A stretch of 64,000 nt of DNA from Herbaspirillum sp. LeCh32-8 (lineage in GTDB: Bacteria; Pseudomonadota; Gammaproteobacteria; Burkholderiales; Burkholderiaceae_D), in the NCBI RefSeq assembly GCF_017814915.1, contig NZ_JAGIPZ010000007.1, positions 1-64,000 of the forward strand. The letters are read 5' to 3'. Below, piece by piece: positions 47,362 to 55,006 of the stretch. The translations under genes were made by a program, and so were the position numbers. The notes under the pieces are model-generated. The model was not told where the DNA came from, made no database searches, and was given only the letters and a program-made list of their open reading frames with translations. Within the stretch, counting starts at the first letter, position 1. Each line of letters opens with the position of its first letter.

Positions 47362-48885
47362 ATGAGCAGCCAGACCGACAACTTTCCTACCGGCTTGCCG
47401 CCGGTTTCCAGCAAGCAGCGAACACCGGGCGCGGCCACGACGGGCGACGCGTTGGCCGCCGGCGGCGTGGCCGCGGGCGCGGTGCTCAGCGCCGGGCTGG
47501 GCATCTGGCTGGGACGCAAACGCAAACAGAAGCTGCAAGCCAGGACACCGGCCGGGCCTATAACGAAGGCAGCGGAAAAGCCTGCCGCAAAGCCCGCTGC
47601 AAAGTTCGCAGTGAAAGCGCCGCCGGCCAGGTCTTCATCCCGCATGCGCAATGCTGCCGATCCGGTGCCGCAGGGGATCGAGCGCGCGGTGCGCGTGGCC
47701 ACGCTGGTGCTGCCGCTGGTGGCGGCCTGGCGCAAGGGCAATGCCAAGGCCCGCGTGAAGTCCCAGGCCGCGGTGCAGGCCGACGGCGGTGCGCCGCGCA
47801 TCAGCAACATCAGGGCCGACCTGGAACCGGCGCCCTCCGAATACCTGGATCCGGCCGCCGAAGTGAAGATGATCAAAGGCGGCTCGCGCCTGCAGCAGGC
47901 CTGGCAAATGACCATGGCCGCCATCAACGCCTGGCTGGACGATTTCGCACCCAGCATGGGCGCCGCCATCGCCTACTACACCATTTTCTCCATCGCACCC
48001 ATGCTGGTGATCGCCATCGCGGTGGCCGGCATGCTGTTCGGCCATGACGCCGCCCAGGGCGAGATCGTCAACCAGATCCGCGACGTCGTCGGCACCGAAG
48101 GGGCGATCGCCATCCAGGGCCTGCTGAAATCGGTCAATCAGCCGCGCGAGGGCATGATCGCCGCAGGGTTGTCGGTCGTGACGCTGGCCATCGGCGCCAC
48201 TGCGGTGTTCTCCGAGCTGCAGAGCGCGCTGGACCGCATCTGGCGCATCCCGACGGTCAAGCGCAAGAGCGGCATCTGGGCGCTGGCGCGTACGCGCCTG
48301 CTGTCCTTCGGCCTGATCCTGGGGCTCGGTTTTCTGCTGATCATCTCGCTGGTGGTGAGCGCCGCGCTGGCGGCGCTGGGGCGCTGGTGGGGCGGCTGGT
48401 TCGAGGGCTGGCAGCTGGTGCTGCAGGCGCTCAACTTCGTGCTGTCCTTCGTGGTGTTCTCGACGCTGTTCTCGGTGATCTACAAGTTCATGCCGCGCGT
48501 GACGCTGTCGTGGCGCGACGTCTGGATCGGCGCGGTGGCCACCACGGTGCTGTTCATCATCGGCAAGTATCTGATCGGGCTCTACCTCGGCCGCGCCGGC
48601 ATGACCTCCGGTTTCGGCGCCGCCGGCTCATTCGCGCTGCTGCTGGTGTGGATCTACTACTCGGCGCAGATCTTCCTGTTGGGCGCCGAGTTCACCTGGA
48701 TCTACGCCAACAATTTCGGCTCGCGCGCGCTGCGCCAGAAACTGGCCGGCGCGCCGGACGACAAGCAGGGCAGCGTGGAGCAGGCGCAGCAAGCCATCGA
48801 CGCAATCCGTGCCGGCAAGAAAAGCAAGGACGGCTCCGGCCGGCAGGAGCGTTCGCAAAAGGGCTCCGGCGCAGCCTCGACCTGA
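47362..48885 (+). CDS. YihY/BrkB-family inner-membrane protein
   Basis: Five hundred and seven residues from the ATG at 47362 (GAGG upstream). The first 190 residues are an unusual lead with a glycine/alanine hydrophobic segment ([25 protein letters not shown]), a Lys/Ala/Pro-rich stretch and a second short hydrophobic patch. The YihY domain follows, with [45 protein letters not shown] and [32 protein letters not shown], about six membrane helices. The family was once thought to be RNase BN; its real role is unclear. Typical members are about 290-400 residues, so the N-terminal extension is noteworthy. Confidence 0.88.
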   Translation: MSSQTDNFPTGLPPVSSKQRTPGAATTGDALAAGGVAAGAVLSAGLGIWLGRKRKQKLQARTPAGPITKAAEKPAAKPAAKFAVKAPPARSSSRMRNAADPVPQGIERAVRVATLVLPLVAAWRKGNAKARVKSQAAVQADGGAPRISNIRADLEPAPSEYLDPAAEVKMIKGGSRLQQAWQMTMAAINAWLDDFAPSMGAAIAYYTIFSIAPMLVIAIAVAGMLFGHDAAQGEIVNQIRDVVGTEGAIAIQGLLKSVNQPREGMIAAGLSVVTLAIGATAVFSELQSALDRIWRIPTVKRKSGIWALARTRLLSFGLILGLGFLLIISLVVSAALAALGRWWGGWFEGWQLVLQALNFVLSFVVFSTLFSVIYKFMPRVTLSWRDVWIGAVATTVLFIIGKYLIGLYLGRAGMTSGFGAAGSFALLLVWIYYSAQIFLLGAEFTWIYANNFGSRALRQKLAGAPDDKQGSVEQAQQAIDAIRAGKKSKDGSGRQERSQKGSGAAST

Positions 48886-48954
48886 ACACAATCGGCAGGC
48901 GCAGCCATCCGCCATCCATCATTTCGTCATTCAAACCAGGAAGGAGCAAACGAC

Positions 48955-49185
48955 ATGAAACTCAAAGCCATCCAGATGCTGGCCCTGACTGTAGGCGTAT
49001 TGGCCGCGTGGTCGCTGCGCAAGGCCATGCGCGAAGGCAATGCCGATATGCCGTCCGCGCTGGGCGACGCCGGCCGCAAGTTGTCCTCCACCCTGCAAGG
49101 CGCGGCCGGCGCCATCGTGGATGGTCTTGACGAAGCCGATCCGCCGCGCAACCGCATGCCCTCGGTCGGCGACCTGCCGCCCTGA
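48955..49185 (+). CDS. Small membrane-anchored protein, unknown function
   Basis: Seventy-six residues with a strong ribosome site (GGAAGGAGC). Residues 3-22 (LKAIQMLALTVGVLAAWSLR) form one transmembrane helix; the rest is short, polar and Pro-rich at the end (NRMPSVGDLPP). It lies 69 nt after the YihY gene on the same strand and may belong to the same transcript. I do not recognise a family. Confidence 0.65.
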   Translation: MKLKAIQMLALTVGVLAAWSLRKAMREGNADMPSALGDAGRKLSSTLQGAAGAIVDGLDEADPPRNRMPSVGDLPP

Positions 49186-49317
49186 GCGCGAAGGACACAG
49201 GCTCATCAAGAACCGCGAAGGGCAACGGCGGCGGATTCCCACAAACCTGCGCGGCAGGCGCTGATCGTTGTCGTGCGCGCCCTTGCGTAGCATGAGGTCA
49301 TCATCCCGGAGATCCCC

Positions 49318-49818
49318 ATGCCCACCGACTGGAACGCCATCGCCGTCTACCTGCAACAGCAGCGCCTGCTGCTGGCCTCGGTCGAGTCCTGCACCTCAGG
49401 CGAGGTGGCGGCGCGATTGGGGGCGATGGATGCCTCGGCGCGCTGGCTGCAGTGCAGCTTCGTCATCGACGGGCCGGGCGCCGAGCGGCAAGTGCTGGGC
49501 GTGGCGCAGACCACACTGCAACGTTTCGGCCGAACCAGCGAAGAGGTTGCGATGGAGGCGGCGATCGCCGCGCTGGATCAGAGCAGCGCCAATTTCGCGC
49601 TGGCCAATGTCGGTCATGCTGATTCCGGCCGTGTCTGTTTCGCCTGGGCCATGCTGGCCGCAGGCTGGGTGCGCACTTGTACTGAGACATTGTTGTTTCG
49701 CGGCGGCGCCGATGAGGTGCGCCGCATGGTTGCCGACCACGCGGTGGCGCAACTGCCCGCGCGCCATCAGGAGCTGGCGCGTCGCGAACAGGAAGAGCTG
49801 CGGCGGCGTTTCGCCTGA
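49318..49818 (+). CDS. CinA C-terminal-like (nicotinamide-nucleotide amidase family) protein, divergent
   Basis: One hundred and sixty-six residues. LLLASVESCTSGEVAARLG corresponds to the catalytic ESCTGG motif of PncC/CinA, and VCFAWAMLAAG to the family's GTVCFAW segment. The intervening SVTGIAGPGGG-type glycine motif is replaced by NVGHADSGRVCFAW, and the second Gly of the first motif is Ser. The fold is probably kept, but deamidation of nicotinamide mononucleotide may be altered or lost. It lies between the small membrane-protein gene and the catalase-like gene. Confidence 0.7.
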   Translation: MPTDWNAIAVYLQQQRLLLASVESCTSGEVAARLGAMDASARWLQCSFVIDGPGAERQVLGVAQTTLQRFGRTSEEVAMEAAIAALDQSSANFALANVGHADSGRVCFAWAMLAAGWVRTCTETLLFRGGADEVRRMVADHAVAQLPARHQELARREQEELRRRFA

Positions 49819-49915
49819 AGCCTGAATGCAGCCATTGATCCGGCCGTCCTTCGCCGCATCACGCCAATGCGTTGTTTGTCTTTCTCCCTTCTTCCCCTTT
49901 CCGAATGAGGCAGCC

Positions 49916-51028
49916 ATGAAAATGAACGACCGCCACCTTGATGCACCCGTTACCTACGACCCGTCCTACGAGATCCTGGAGCCGGATGAAAAGCAAACCG
50001 AGGCCGGCCTGGTCGACGCGCTGACCAGCATTTCGGAGACCGTCTTCAAGCATTCCGATCATGCCCAGCGTGCGGTGCACGCCAAAAGCCACGGCTTGCT
50101 GCGCGGCGTGATCGAGGTGTTGCCGAACCTGCCGTCCACGCACGCTCAGGGCATCTTTGCGCAGCCCGGCACGCGGCCCTTGCTGATGCGCTTGTCGACC
50201 ACGCCGGGCGATATGCTCAACGACAAGGTCTCGACCCCGCGCGGCATGGCGCTGAAGATCGTGGGCGTGGAAGGCGAACGCCTGCCCGGCAGCGAGGGCG
50301 ATGTCACGCAGGATTTCGTGCTGGTGGACAGCCCGGCCTTTTCCGCCCCGAGCGCAAAGAAATTTCTGGCCAACCTGAAGCTGCTGGCGGCCACCACCGA
50401 CAAGGCGCCGGAGCTCAAACAAGTGCTCTCGGCGCTGCTGCGCGGCGCCGAACACATGCTGGAATCGGCCGGCAAGCAAAGCGCCACGCTGGTGGCGCTG
50501 GGCGGCCACCCGGAGACGCACATCCTGGGCGAAACCTACTTCAGCCAGGCGCCCATTTTGTGGGGGCCGTACATGGCCAAGGTGGCGGTGACGCCGTGCT
50601 CGCCCGAGCTGCAGGCCTTGGCCGGCAGTCCGGTCGACCTGAAGGAAAAGCCCGACGGCCTGCGCGACGCGGTCTGTAATTTCTTCGCCGCCAGCGGCGC
50701 CGAATGGGAGCTGTGCGTGCAGTTGTGTACGGATCTCGAACGCATGCCGGTAGAAGACGCCGCCGTGCCATGGCCGGAAGAACTGAGCCCCTATGTGCCG
50801 GTGGCGCGCATCCGGATCCCGGCGCAGGTGGCGTGGAGCGGGCCGCGCTCCTACGCGGTGGATGACGGCATGTCGTTCTCGCCTTGGCACGGGGTGGCGG
50901 CGCACCGTCCGATCGGTTCCATCATGCGTGTGCGCAAGGCGGCGTACGAGATGTCGGCGCGCTTTCGCGCCGAGCGCAACGGCCGTAGCCTGAAGGAGCC
51001 GTCCAGCTTCGAGGAATTGCCGGATTGA
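49916..51028 (+). CDS. Catalase-family heme protein (SrpA-like)
   Basis: Three hundred and seventy residues from the ATG at 49916 (MKMNDRHLDAPVTYDPSYEILEPDEKQT). It belongs to the short catalase-like group, about 350 residues instead of 480 or more: HAKSHGLLRGVIEVLPNLPSTHAQGIFAQPGTRPLLMRLSTTPGD covers the distal-His region, and GMALKIVGVEGERLPGSEGDVTQDFVLVDSP follows. SFSPWHGVAAHRPIGSIMRVRKAAYEMSARFRAERNG closes the protein. Such proteins act as peroxidases or allene-oxide-like enzymes rather than true catalases. No signal peptide is visible, so it should be cytoplasmic. Confidence 0.85.
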   Translation: MKMNDRHLDAPVTYDPSYEILEPDEKQTEAGLVDALTSISETVFKHSDHAQRAVHAKSHGLLRGVIEVLPNLPSTHAQGIFAQPGTRPLLMRLSTTPGDMLNDKVSTPRGMALKIVGVEGERLPGSEGDVTQDFVLVDSPAFSAPSAKKFLANLKLLAATTDKAPELKQVLSALLRGAEHMLESAGKQSATLVALGGHPETHILGETYFSQAPILWGPYMAKVAVTPCSPELQALAGSPVDLKEKPDGLRDAVCNFFAASGAEWELCVQLCTDLERMPVEDAAVPWPEELSPYVPVARIRIPAQVAWSGPRSYAVDDGMSFSPWHGVAAHRPIGSIMRVRKAAYEMSARFRAERNGRSLKEPSSFEELPD

Positions 51029-51167
51029 AATCTGTTGCCGTCCGCCAAATGAGCGCGGGCGTCGAGCAACGGCAAGAGTGCGTTGATGAGCTTTTTGATT
51101 ACGCAAAAAACTTCATATTTGGTTACACTCCACATTCACCAATTCAATGGGGGATGCGGAGATGGCG

Positions 51168-51407
51168 ATGGAAAGGCGGCTTGCCCTGCTTGACAGCCTG
51201 GTGGCGCTCAAAGGGGCGCACGACCAGGCTACGTCCATGCTCTCCGACATCATGATCGACGCCGTGCGCGCCTCCAAGGGCGCGGGCGCGGTGCCCGAAG
51301 TCAATTCCATGCGCGCCTACCGCAAGGCCGTCAAGAGTCTCAAGATCCAGTGCCTGCAGGTCGAGCTGGTGCTGGCCGAGCTCGACAATCCCGGTCGCCC
51401 CGAATAG
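51168..51407 (+). CDS. 79-residue protein of unknown family (copy 1 of 2 in this window)
   Basis: The start at 51168 (MERRLALLDSLVALKGAHDQA), with GGAG upstream, gives 79 residues, exactly the length of the second copy at 57826-58065. In-frame ATGs at 51147 and 51162 are alternatives. Shared pattern: RLALL, then LK..HD.A..ML, then R.YRKA.K.LKIQCLQVE..LAE.E. It is mostly helical, with no signal peptide and one Cys in the conserved LKIQCLQVE. I do not recognise it. It lies between the catalase-like and molybdoenzyme genes. Confidence 0.7.
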   Translation: MERRLALLDSLVALKGAHDQATSMLSDIMIDAVRASKGAGAVPEVNSMRAYRKAVKSLKIQCLQVELVLAELDNPGRPE

Positions 51408-51594
51408 ACGTCACGCCCGCACGCTCCCTGTAGGAAAACGGCCGCAAGCGAAACCGCTGCGCGCCTACAGTCAAATCCCCGCGATGATTCCAAGATGAGC
51501 GTATCGGACGCGAAGGCTGCGCGCGCCTGATCCGCCCATAGGATCAGCCGTGCAGAACACGACGCGCCGCGCCAAAACAGCACGGAGATGCGAT

Positions 51595-53916
51595 ATGAAA
51601 ACCAAGGACAATCCGGAGCAGGCTCGCTTCGGTGAATACACCAACTCGGCCGGCGGCTGGGGCTCGGTCAAGGCATTGGCATCGATCCTGGTGCAGGAGC
51701 ACGTGGTCGCTACAGGAACGCGTGTGCTGCTGAAGCAGAACAAGCCCGAGGGCTTTGCCTGCGTCAGCTGCTCCTGGGCCAAGCCGGCCGATCCGCACAT
51801 GTTCGAGTTCTGCGAGAACGGCGCCAAGGCCACAGCATGGGAGATCACCGACAAGCGCGCCACGCCCGAATTCTTCGCCGCGCATACGGTGGGGGAAATG
51901 GAAACGTGGAACGATCTTGAGCTGGAGTCGTCCGGCCGGGTCACCGAGCCGATGAAGTACGACGCCGCCAGCGATCGTTATCTGCCGGTCAGCTGGCGCG
52001 CCGCCTTCGATGACATCGGCGCGCAGCTCAAGGCGATGGATCCGAAGAAGGTGGTCTTCTACGCCTCCGGCCGGGCCTCGCTGGAGACTTCCTACATGTA
52101 CCAGCTGATGGCGCGCATGTACGGCACCAACAACCTGCCTGACAGTTCCAACATGTGCCACGAATCGACCTCGGTGGCCTTGCCCAAGACCATCGGCGTG
52201 CCGGTCGGCACGGTGACGCTGGACGACTTCGAGAAGACCGACTGCATCCTTTTCTTCGGCCACAACACCGGCACCAACGCGCCGCGCATGCTGCACCCGC
52301 TGGAGGCGGCGCGCAAGCGCGGGGTGCCGGTGATCACCTTCAACCCTCTGCGCGAGCGCGGCCTGGTGAGTTTCGTCAATCCGCAGTCGCCGCTGGAGAT
52401 GCTCACGCCGGCGCGCACCGCGATCAGCTCGCAATACCTGCAGATCAAGATCGGCGGCGACACCGCCGCGGTGATGGGCATGGCCAAGCACCTGCTGGCG
52501 ATGGACGACGCCGCGCTCGCGACGGGCGGCGAGCGCATTATTGACGTCGCCTTCATCGAGCAACATACCGAGGGCTTCGGCGAGTTTGCGCAAGCCGCGC
52601 GCAATGCCCGGTGGGAGGAGATCGAACGTCATGCCGGCGTCACCCGCGCCGAGCTGGAGCAGGCGGCAGAGACCTATGCCAAGGCCGGCGCCACCATGCT
52701 CATGTACGGCATGGGCATCACCCAGCACCGCGAAGCCGTGCGCACCATTCACATGTTGACCAACCTGCTGCTCATGCGCGGCAATATCGGCAAGCCGGGC
52801 GCCGGCATCTGCCCGATCCGCGGCCATTCCAATGTGCAGGGGCAGCGCACCGTCGGCATTACCGAGAAGCCGGCGCTGGTGCCCAACGACCGGCTGCGCG
52901 AGCTTTATCATTTCGAGCCGCCGATGGAGAAGGGGCTCAACACGGTGGAGGCTTGCGAAGAGATCCAGCGCGGCGGCATTTCGGCCTTCTTCATGCTGGG
53001 CGGGAATTTCGTGCGCGCCATTCCCGATCATGATCAGATCGAACCGGCCTGGCGTGAGATCCCGCTGACGGTTCAGGTGGTGACCCACTTCAACCGCAGC
53101 TGCGTGATCCACGGCAAGACCTCCTATCTGCTGCCTTGCCTGGGGCGCATCGAGGTCGATCGCCAGTCCGGCGGCGAGCAGGCGGTGGCGGTGGAAGACA
53201 GCACCGGCTGCATGCACGGCTCGCGCGGCATGGCCAAGCCGGCGTCCGAGCATCTGCTGTCGGAGCCGGCCATCGTGGCCGAGTTGGCCAAGCGCCTGTT
53301 GCCGTTCAACCCGCAGGTGGACTGGGACGCCTGGGTGGCTGACTATGCGCGCATCCGCGACGCCATCGAGGCGACCTATCCGGACATCTTCCGCGACTTC
53401 AACGCGCGCATGTGGAAACCGGGCGGTTTCCCGCGGCCGCTGGCCGCGCGCGAGCGCAAGTGGAAGACGCCCAACGGCCGCGCCAACTTCATCACACCGC
53501 CAGGCTACGAACCCGACACGGACATGCCGGCCGATGCGCCCGGCGTGCTTCGCCTGATGACCGTGCGGGGCGACAGCCAGTTCAACACGACCGTATATTC
53601 GCTGGACGACCGTTTTCGCGGCGTTTGGGGTACGCGGCGCGTGTTGCTGATGAACCGGCGCGATATGCTTGAGCATGCGCTGGAGGCTGGCAGTTTCGTC
53701 ACCGCGCAGACGGTGTCGACCGATGGCGTGGCGCGCCAGGTCAGCCGCCTGAGGGTGGAACCCTTCGATATTCCGCAGGGGTGCGTGATGGGGTACTTCC
53801 CCGAGCTGAACCCGCTGATCCCGCTGTCGCACCACGCGTTGGAGAGCAAGGTGCCGGCCGGGAAATCGGTGCCGGTGCGCCTGATTGCCGAGGTGCCCGA
53901 GATCGCTGCGGCGTGA
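51595..53916 (+). CDS. FdhF/YdeP-family molybdopterin oxidoreductase
   Basis: Seven hundred and seventy-three residues from the ATG at 51595 (CGGAG upstream). It belongs to the formate-dehydrogenase-alpha-like YdeP group: FACVSCSWAKP near the N-terminus, KKVVFYASGRASLETSYMYQLMAR, NNLPDSSNMCHESTSVAL, FFGHNTGTNAPRM and LLMRGNIGKPGAGICPIRGHSNVQGQRTVG. The C-terminal molybdopterin-dinucleotide-binding domain includes RGDSQFNTTVYSLDDRFRGVWGTRRVLLMN. No subunit genes lie beside it. YdeP is linked to acid resistance in E. coli; the substrate is unknown. Confidence 0.88.
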   Translation: MKTKDNPEQARFGEYTNSAGGWGSVKALASILVQEHVVATGTRVLLKQNKPEGFACVSCSWAKPADPHMFEFCENGAKATAWEITDKRATPEFFAAHTVGEMETWNDLELESSGRVTEPMKYDAASDRYLPVSWRAAFDDIGAQLKAMDPKKVVFYASGRASLETSYMYQLMARMYGTNNLPDSSNMCHESTSVALPKTIGVPVGTVTLDDFEKTDCILFFGHNTGTNAPRMLHPLEAARKRGVPVITFNPLRERGLVSFVNPQSPLEMLTPARTAISSQYLQIKIGGDTAAVMGMAKHLLAMDDAALATGGERIIDVAFIEQHTEGFGEFAQAARNARWEEIERHAGVTRAELEQAAETYAKAGATMLMYGMGITQHREAVRTIHMLTNLLLMRGNIGKPGAGICPIRGHSNVQGQRTVGITEKPALVPNDRLRELYHFEPPMEKGLNTVEACEEIQRGGISAFFMLGGNFVRAIPDHDQIEPAWREIPLTVQVVTHFNRSCVIHGKTSYLLPCLGRIEVDRQSGGEQAVAVEDSTGCMHGSRGMAKPASEHLLSEPAIVAELAKRLLPFNPQVDWDAWVADYARIRDAIEATYPDIFRDFNARMWKPGGFPRPLAARERKWKTPNGRANFITPPGYEPDTDMPADAPGVLRLMTVRGDSQFNTTVYSLDDRFRGVWGTRRVLLMNRRDMLEHALEAGSFVTAQTVSTDGVARQVSRLRVEPFDIPQGCVMGYFPELNPLIPLSHHALESKVPAGKSVPVRLIAEVPEIAAA

Positions 53917-54089
53917 GCGCAGCACCGCCGCGCCAGCGGCTGTAGGCGCAAGCCGTCGGCGATGCAGGATCACGCCGACGACTTGCCGCTGGCTTTCCCA
54001 CGGCAGGTGCCGCCGTGCGCCGACTTATGCGCAGCCGCCCGCTTGCCTAGACTGGAATCATCATCCCCACCACAAGCAGAGGAGCGGAC

Positions 54090-54854
54090 ATGACCCATCA
54101 CAGACTGAAGACCTCGGCCGCGGCACTGGCTGCCGCCTTGCTGAGCCTGCCGGCATTCGCACAGACCGGCGCCGTCGGCGGCGGCAGTTCGAACGGCGCC
54201 ACGACGACCACGCCCGGTTATTCCACAGGCGCGACCACAGGCACCGGAGGGACCGCTGCCACCACGGGAACCCCCGGCACGGCCGGGACCAACGGCGTAA
54301 CGGGCACCACCGGGACTACCGGAACTACCGGGTCCACGGGTGTCACTGGCACGACTGGCACGACTGGCACGACTGGCACGACTGGTACTACAGCAACCAC
54401 CGGCGCCACTACCGGAACGACAGGAACTACGGGAGGTGCTACGGGCAGTTACGGCGCCGGCTCCGTAGTGACGCCGGGTACGGCGGGTACGACAGGAGCT
54501 ACAGGTACAACCGGCACAACCGGCACAACCGGTACAGCGGGTACAGCGGGTACAACGGGTACAACGGGTACAACGGGTACAACGGGTACAACGGGTACAA
54601 CGGGTACAACGGGTACAACGGGCACAACGGGCACAACGGGCACAACGGGCGCGGGGACCAGCGGCGGAGTAGGCGGTTCGGGCAGCACCGGCGGTGCGGG
54701 CGCGAGCGGTAGCGGAACCGGCGGCGCAGGTTCCGGCTTCGGTGCCGGTGCAGGCGGCGCGTCGGGCGGAGCGGCCGGCTCCGGCGGTGGTGCGGCCGGC
54801 GGTGGTGCCGGTGGCGCCGGAGGCGGTGGTGCAGGTGGCGGCGGCGGCAGCTGA
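54090..54854 (+). CDS. Secreted collagen-like Gly-Thr-Thr repeat protein
   Basis: Two hundred and fifty-four residues. A clean signal peptide (about 1-24, [12 protein letters not shown]) is followed by almost pure Gly-X-Y triplets, mostly Gly-Thr-Thr, from about 50 to 190. Then comes a Gly/Ala/Ser tail that ends in [11 protein letters not shown]. Bacterial collagen-like proteins use such triplets; threonine in place of proline/hydroxyproline suggests O-glycosylation-dependent stability, as known for GTT proteins in Bacillus. No anchor or globular domain is visible. It is flanked by a molybdoenzyme gene and a sensor kinase gene on the other strand. Function unknown; an extracellular matrix or surface fibre is a guess. 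Confidence 0.8.
   Translation: MTHHRLKTSAAALAAALLSLPAFAQTGAVGGGSSNGATTTTPGYSTGATTGTGGTAATTGTPGTAGTNGVTGTTGTTGTTGSTGVTGTTGTTGTTGTTGTTATTGATTGTTGTTGGATGSYGAGSVVTPGTAGTTGATGTTGTTGTTGTAGTAGTTGTTGTTGTTGTTGTTGTTGTTGTTGTTGTTGAGTSGGVGGSGSTGGAGASGSGTGGAGSGFGAGAGGASGGAAGSGGGAAGGGAGGAGGGGAGGGGGS
54348..54383 (+). repeat. Four tandem 9-bp repeats (GGCACGACT)
   Basis: Four identical copies in frame, each encoding Gly-Thr-Thr, in the collagen-like gene. Confidence 0.9.
54549..54647 (+). repeat. Eleven tandem 9-bp repeats (GGYACAACG)
   Basis: Eight copies of GGTACAACG then three of GGCACAACG, all in frame and encoding Gly-Thr-Thr (residues 154-186). Copy number can be expected to vary by slippage without changing the frame. 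Confidence 0.92.
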
Positions 54855-54952
54855 CCGGGGCGAATAGACGGCTCGCCGTTGTTCCCCGGCGCAAACGCCG
54901 CGAGCAATATCGTGACGCGAACATATTCAAACTGACGACAGCCATGAAAAAA

Positions 54953-54976
54953 GGCCGGGACATCCCGGCCTTTTTT
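54953..54976. terminator. Bidirectional terminator between collagen-like and kinase genes
   Basis: GGCCGGG-ACAT-CCCGGCC flanked by AAAAAA and TTTTTT. Confidence 0.92.
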
Positions 54977-55006
54977 GCATCTTGCCTTAAGTCTGCATGC
55001 GGCTCT

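Noticed and set aside
47061-47969. Long N-terminal extension of the aldehyde dehydrogenase from 47969
   Set aside because: The family start with a ribosome site is at 47060; the upstream part overlaps the divergent YihY gene and has no domain.
54348-54647. CRISPR array or satellite
   Set aside because: The repeats are 9 bp, without spacers, in frame inside a secreted-protein gene.
54449-54907. Antisense frame encoding Val-Val-Pro repeats
   Set aside because: It is only the reverse reading of the Gly-Thr-Thr repeats; no signal peptide or ribosome site.
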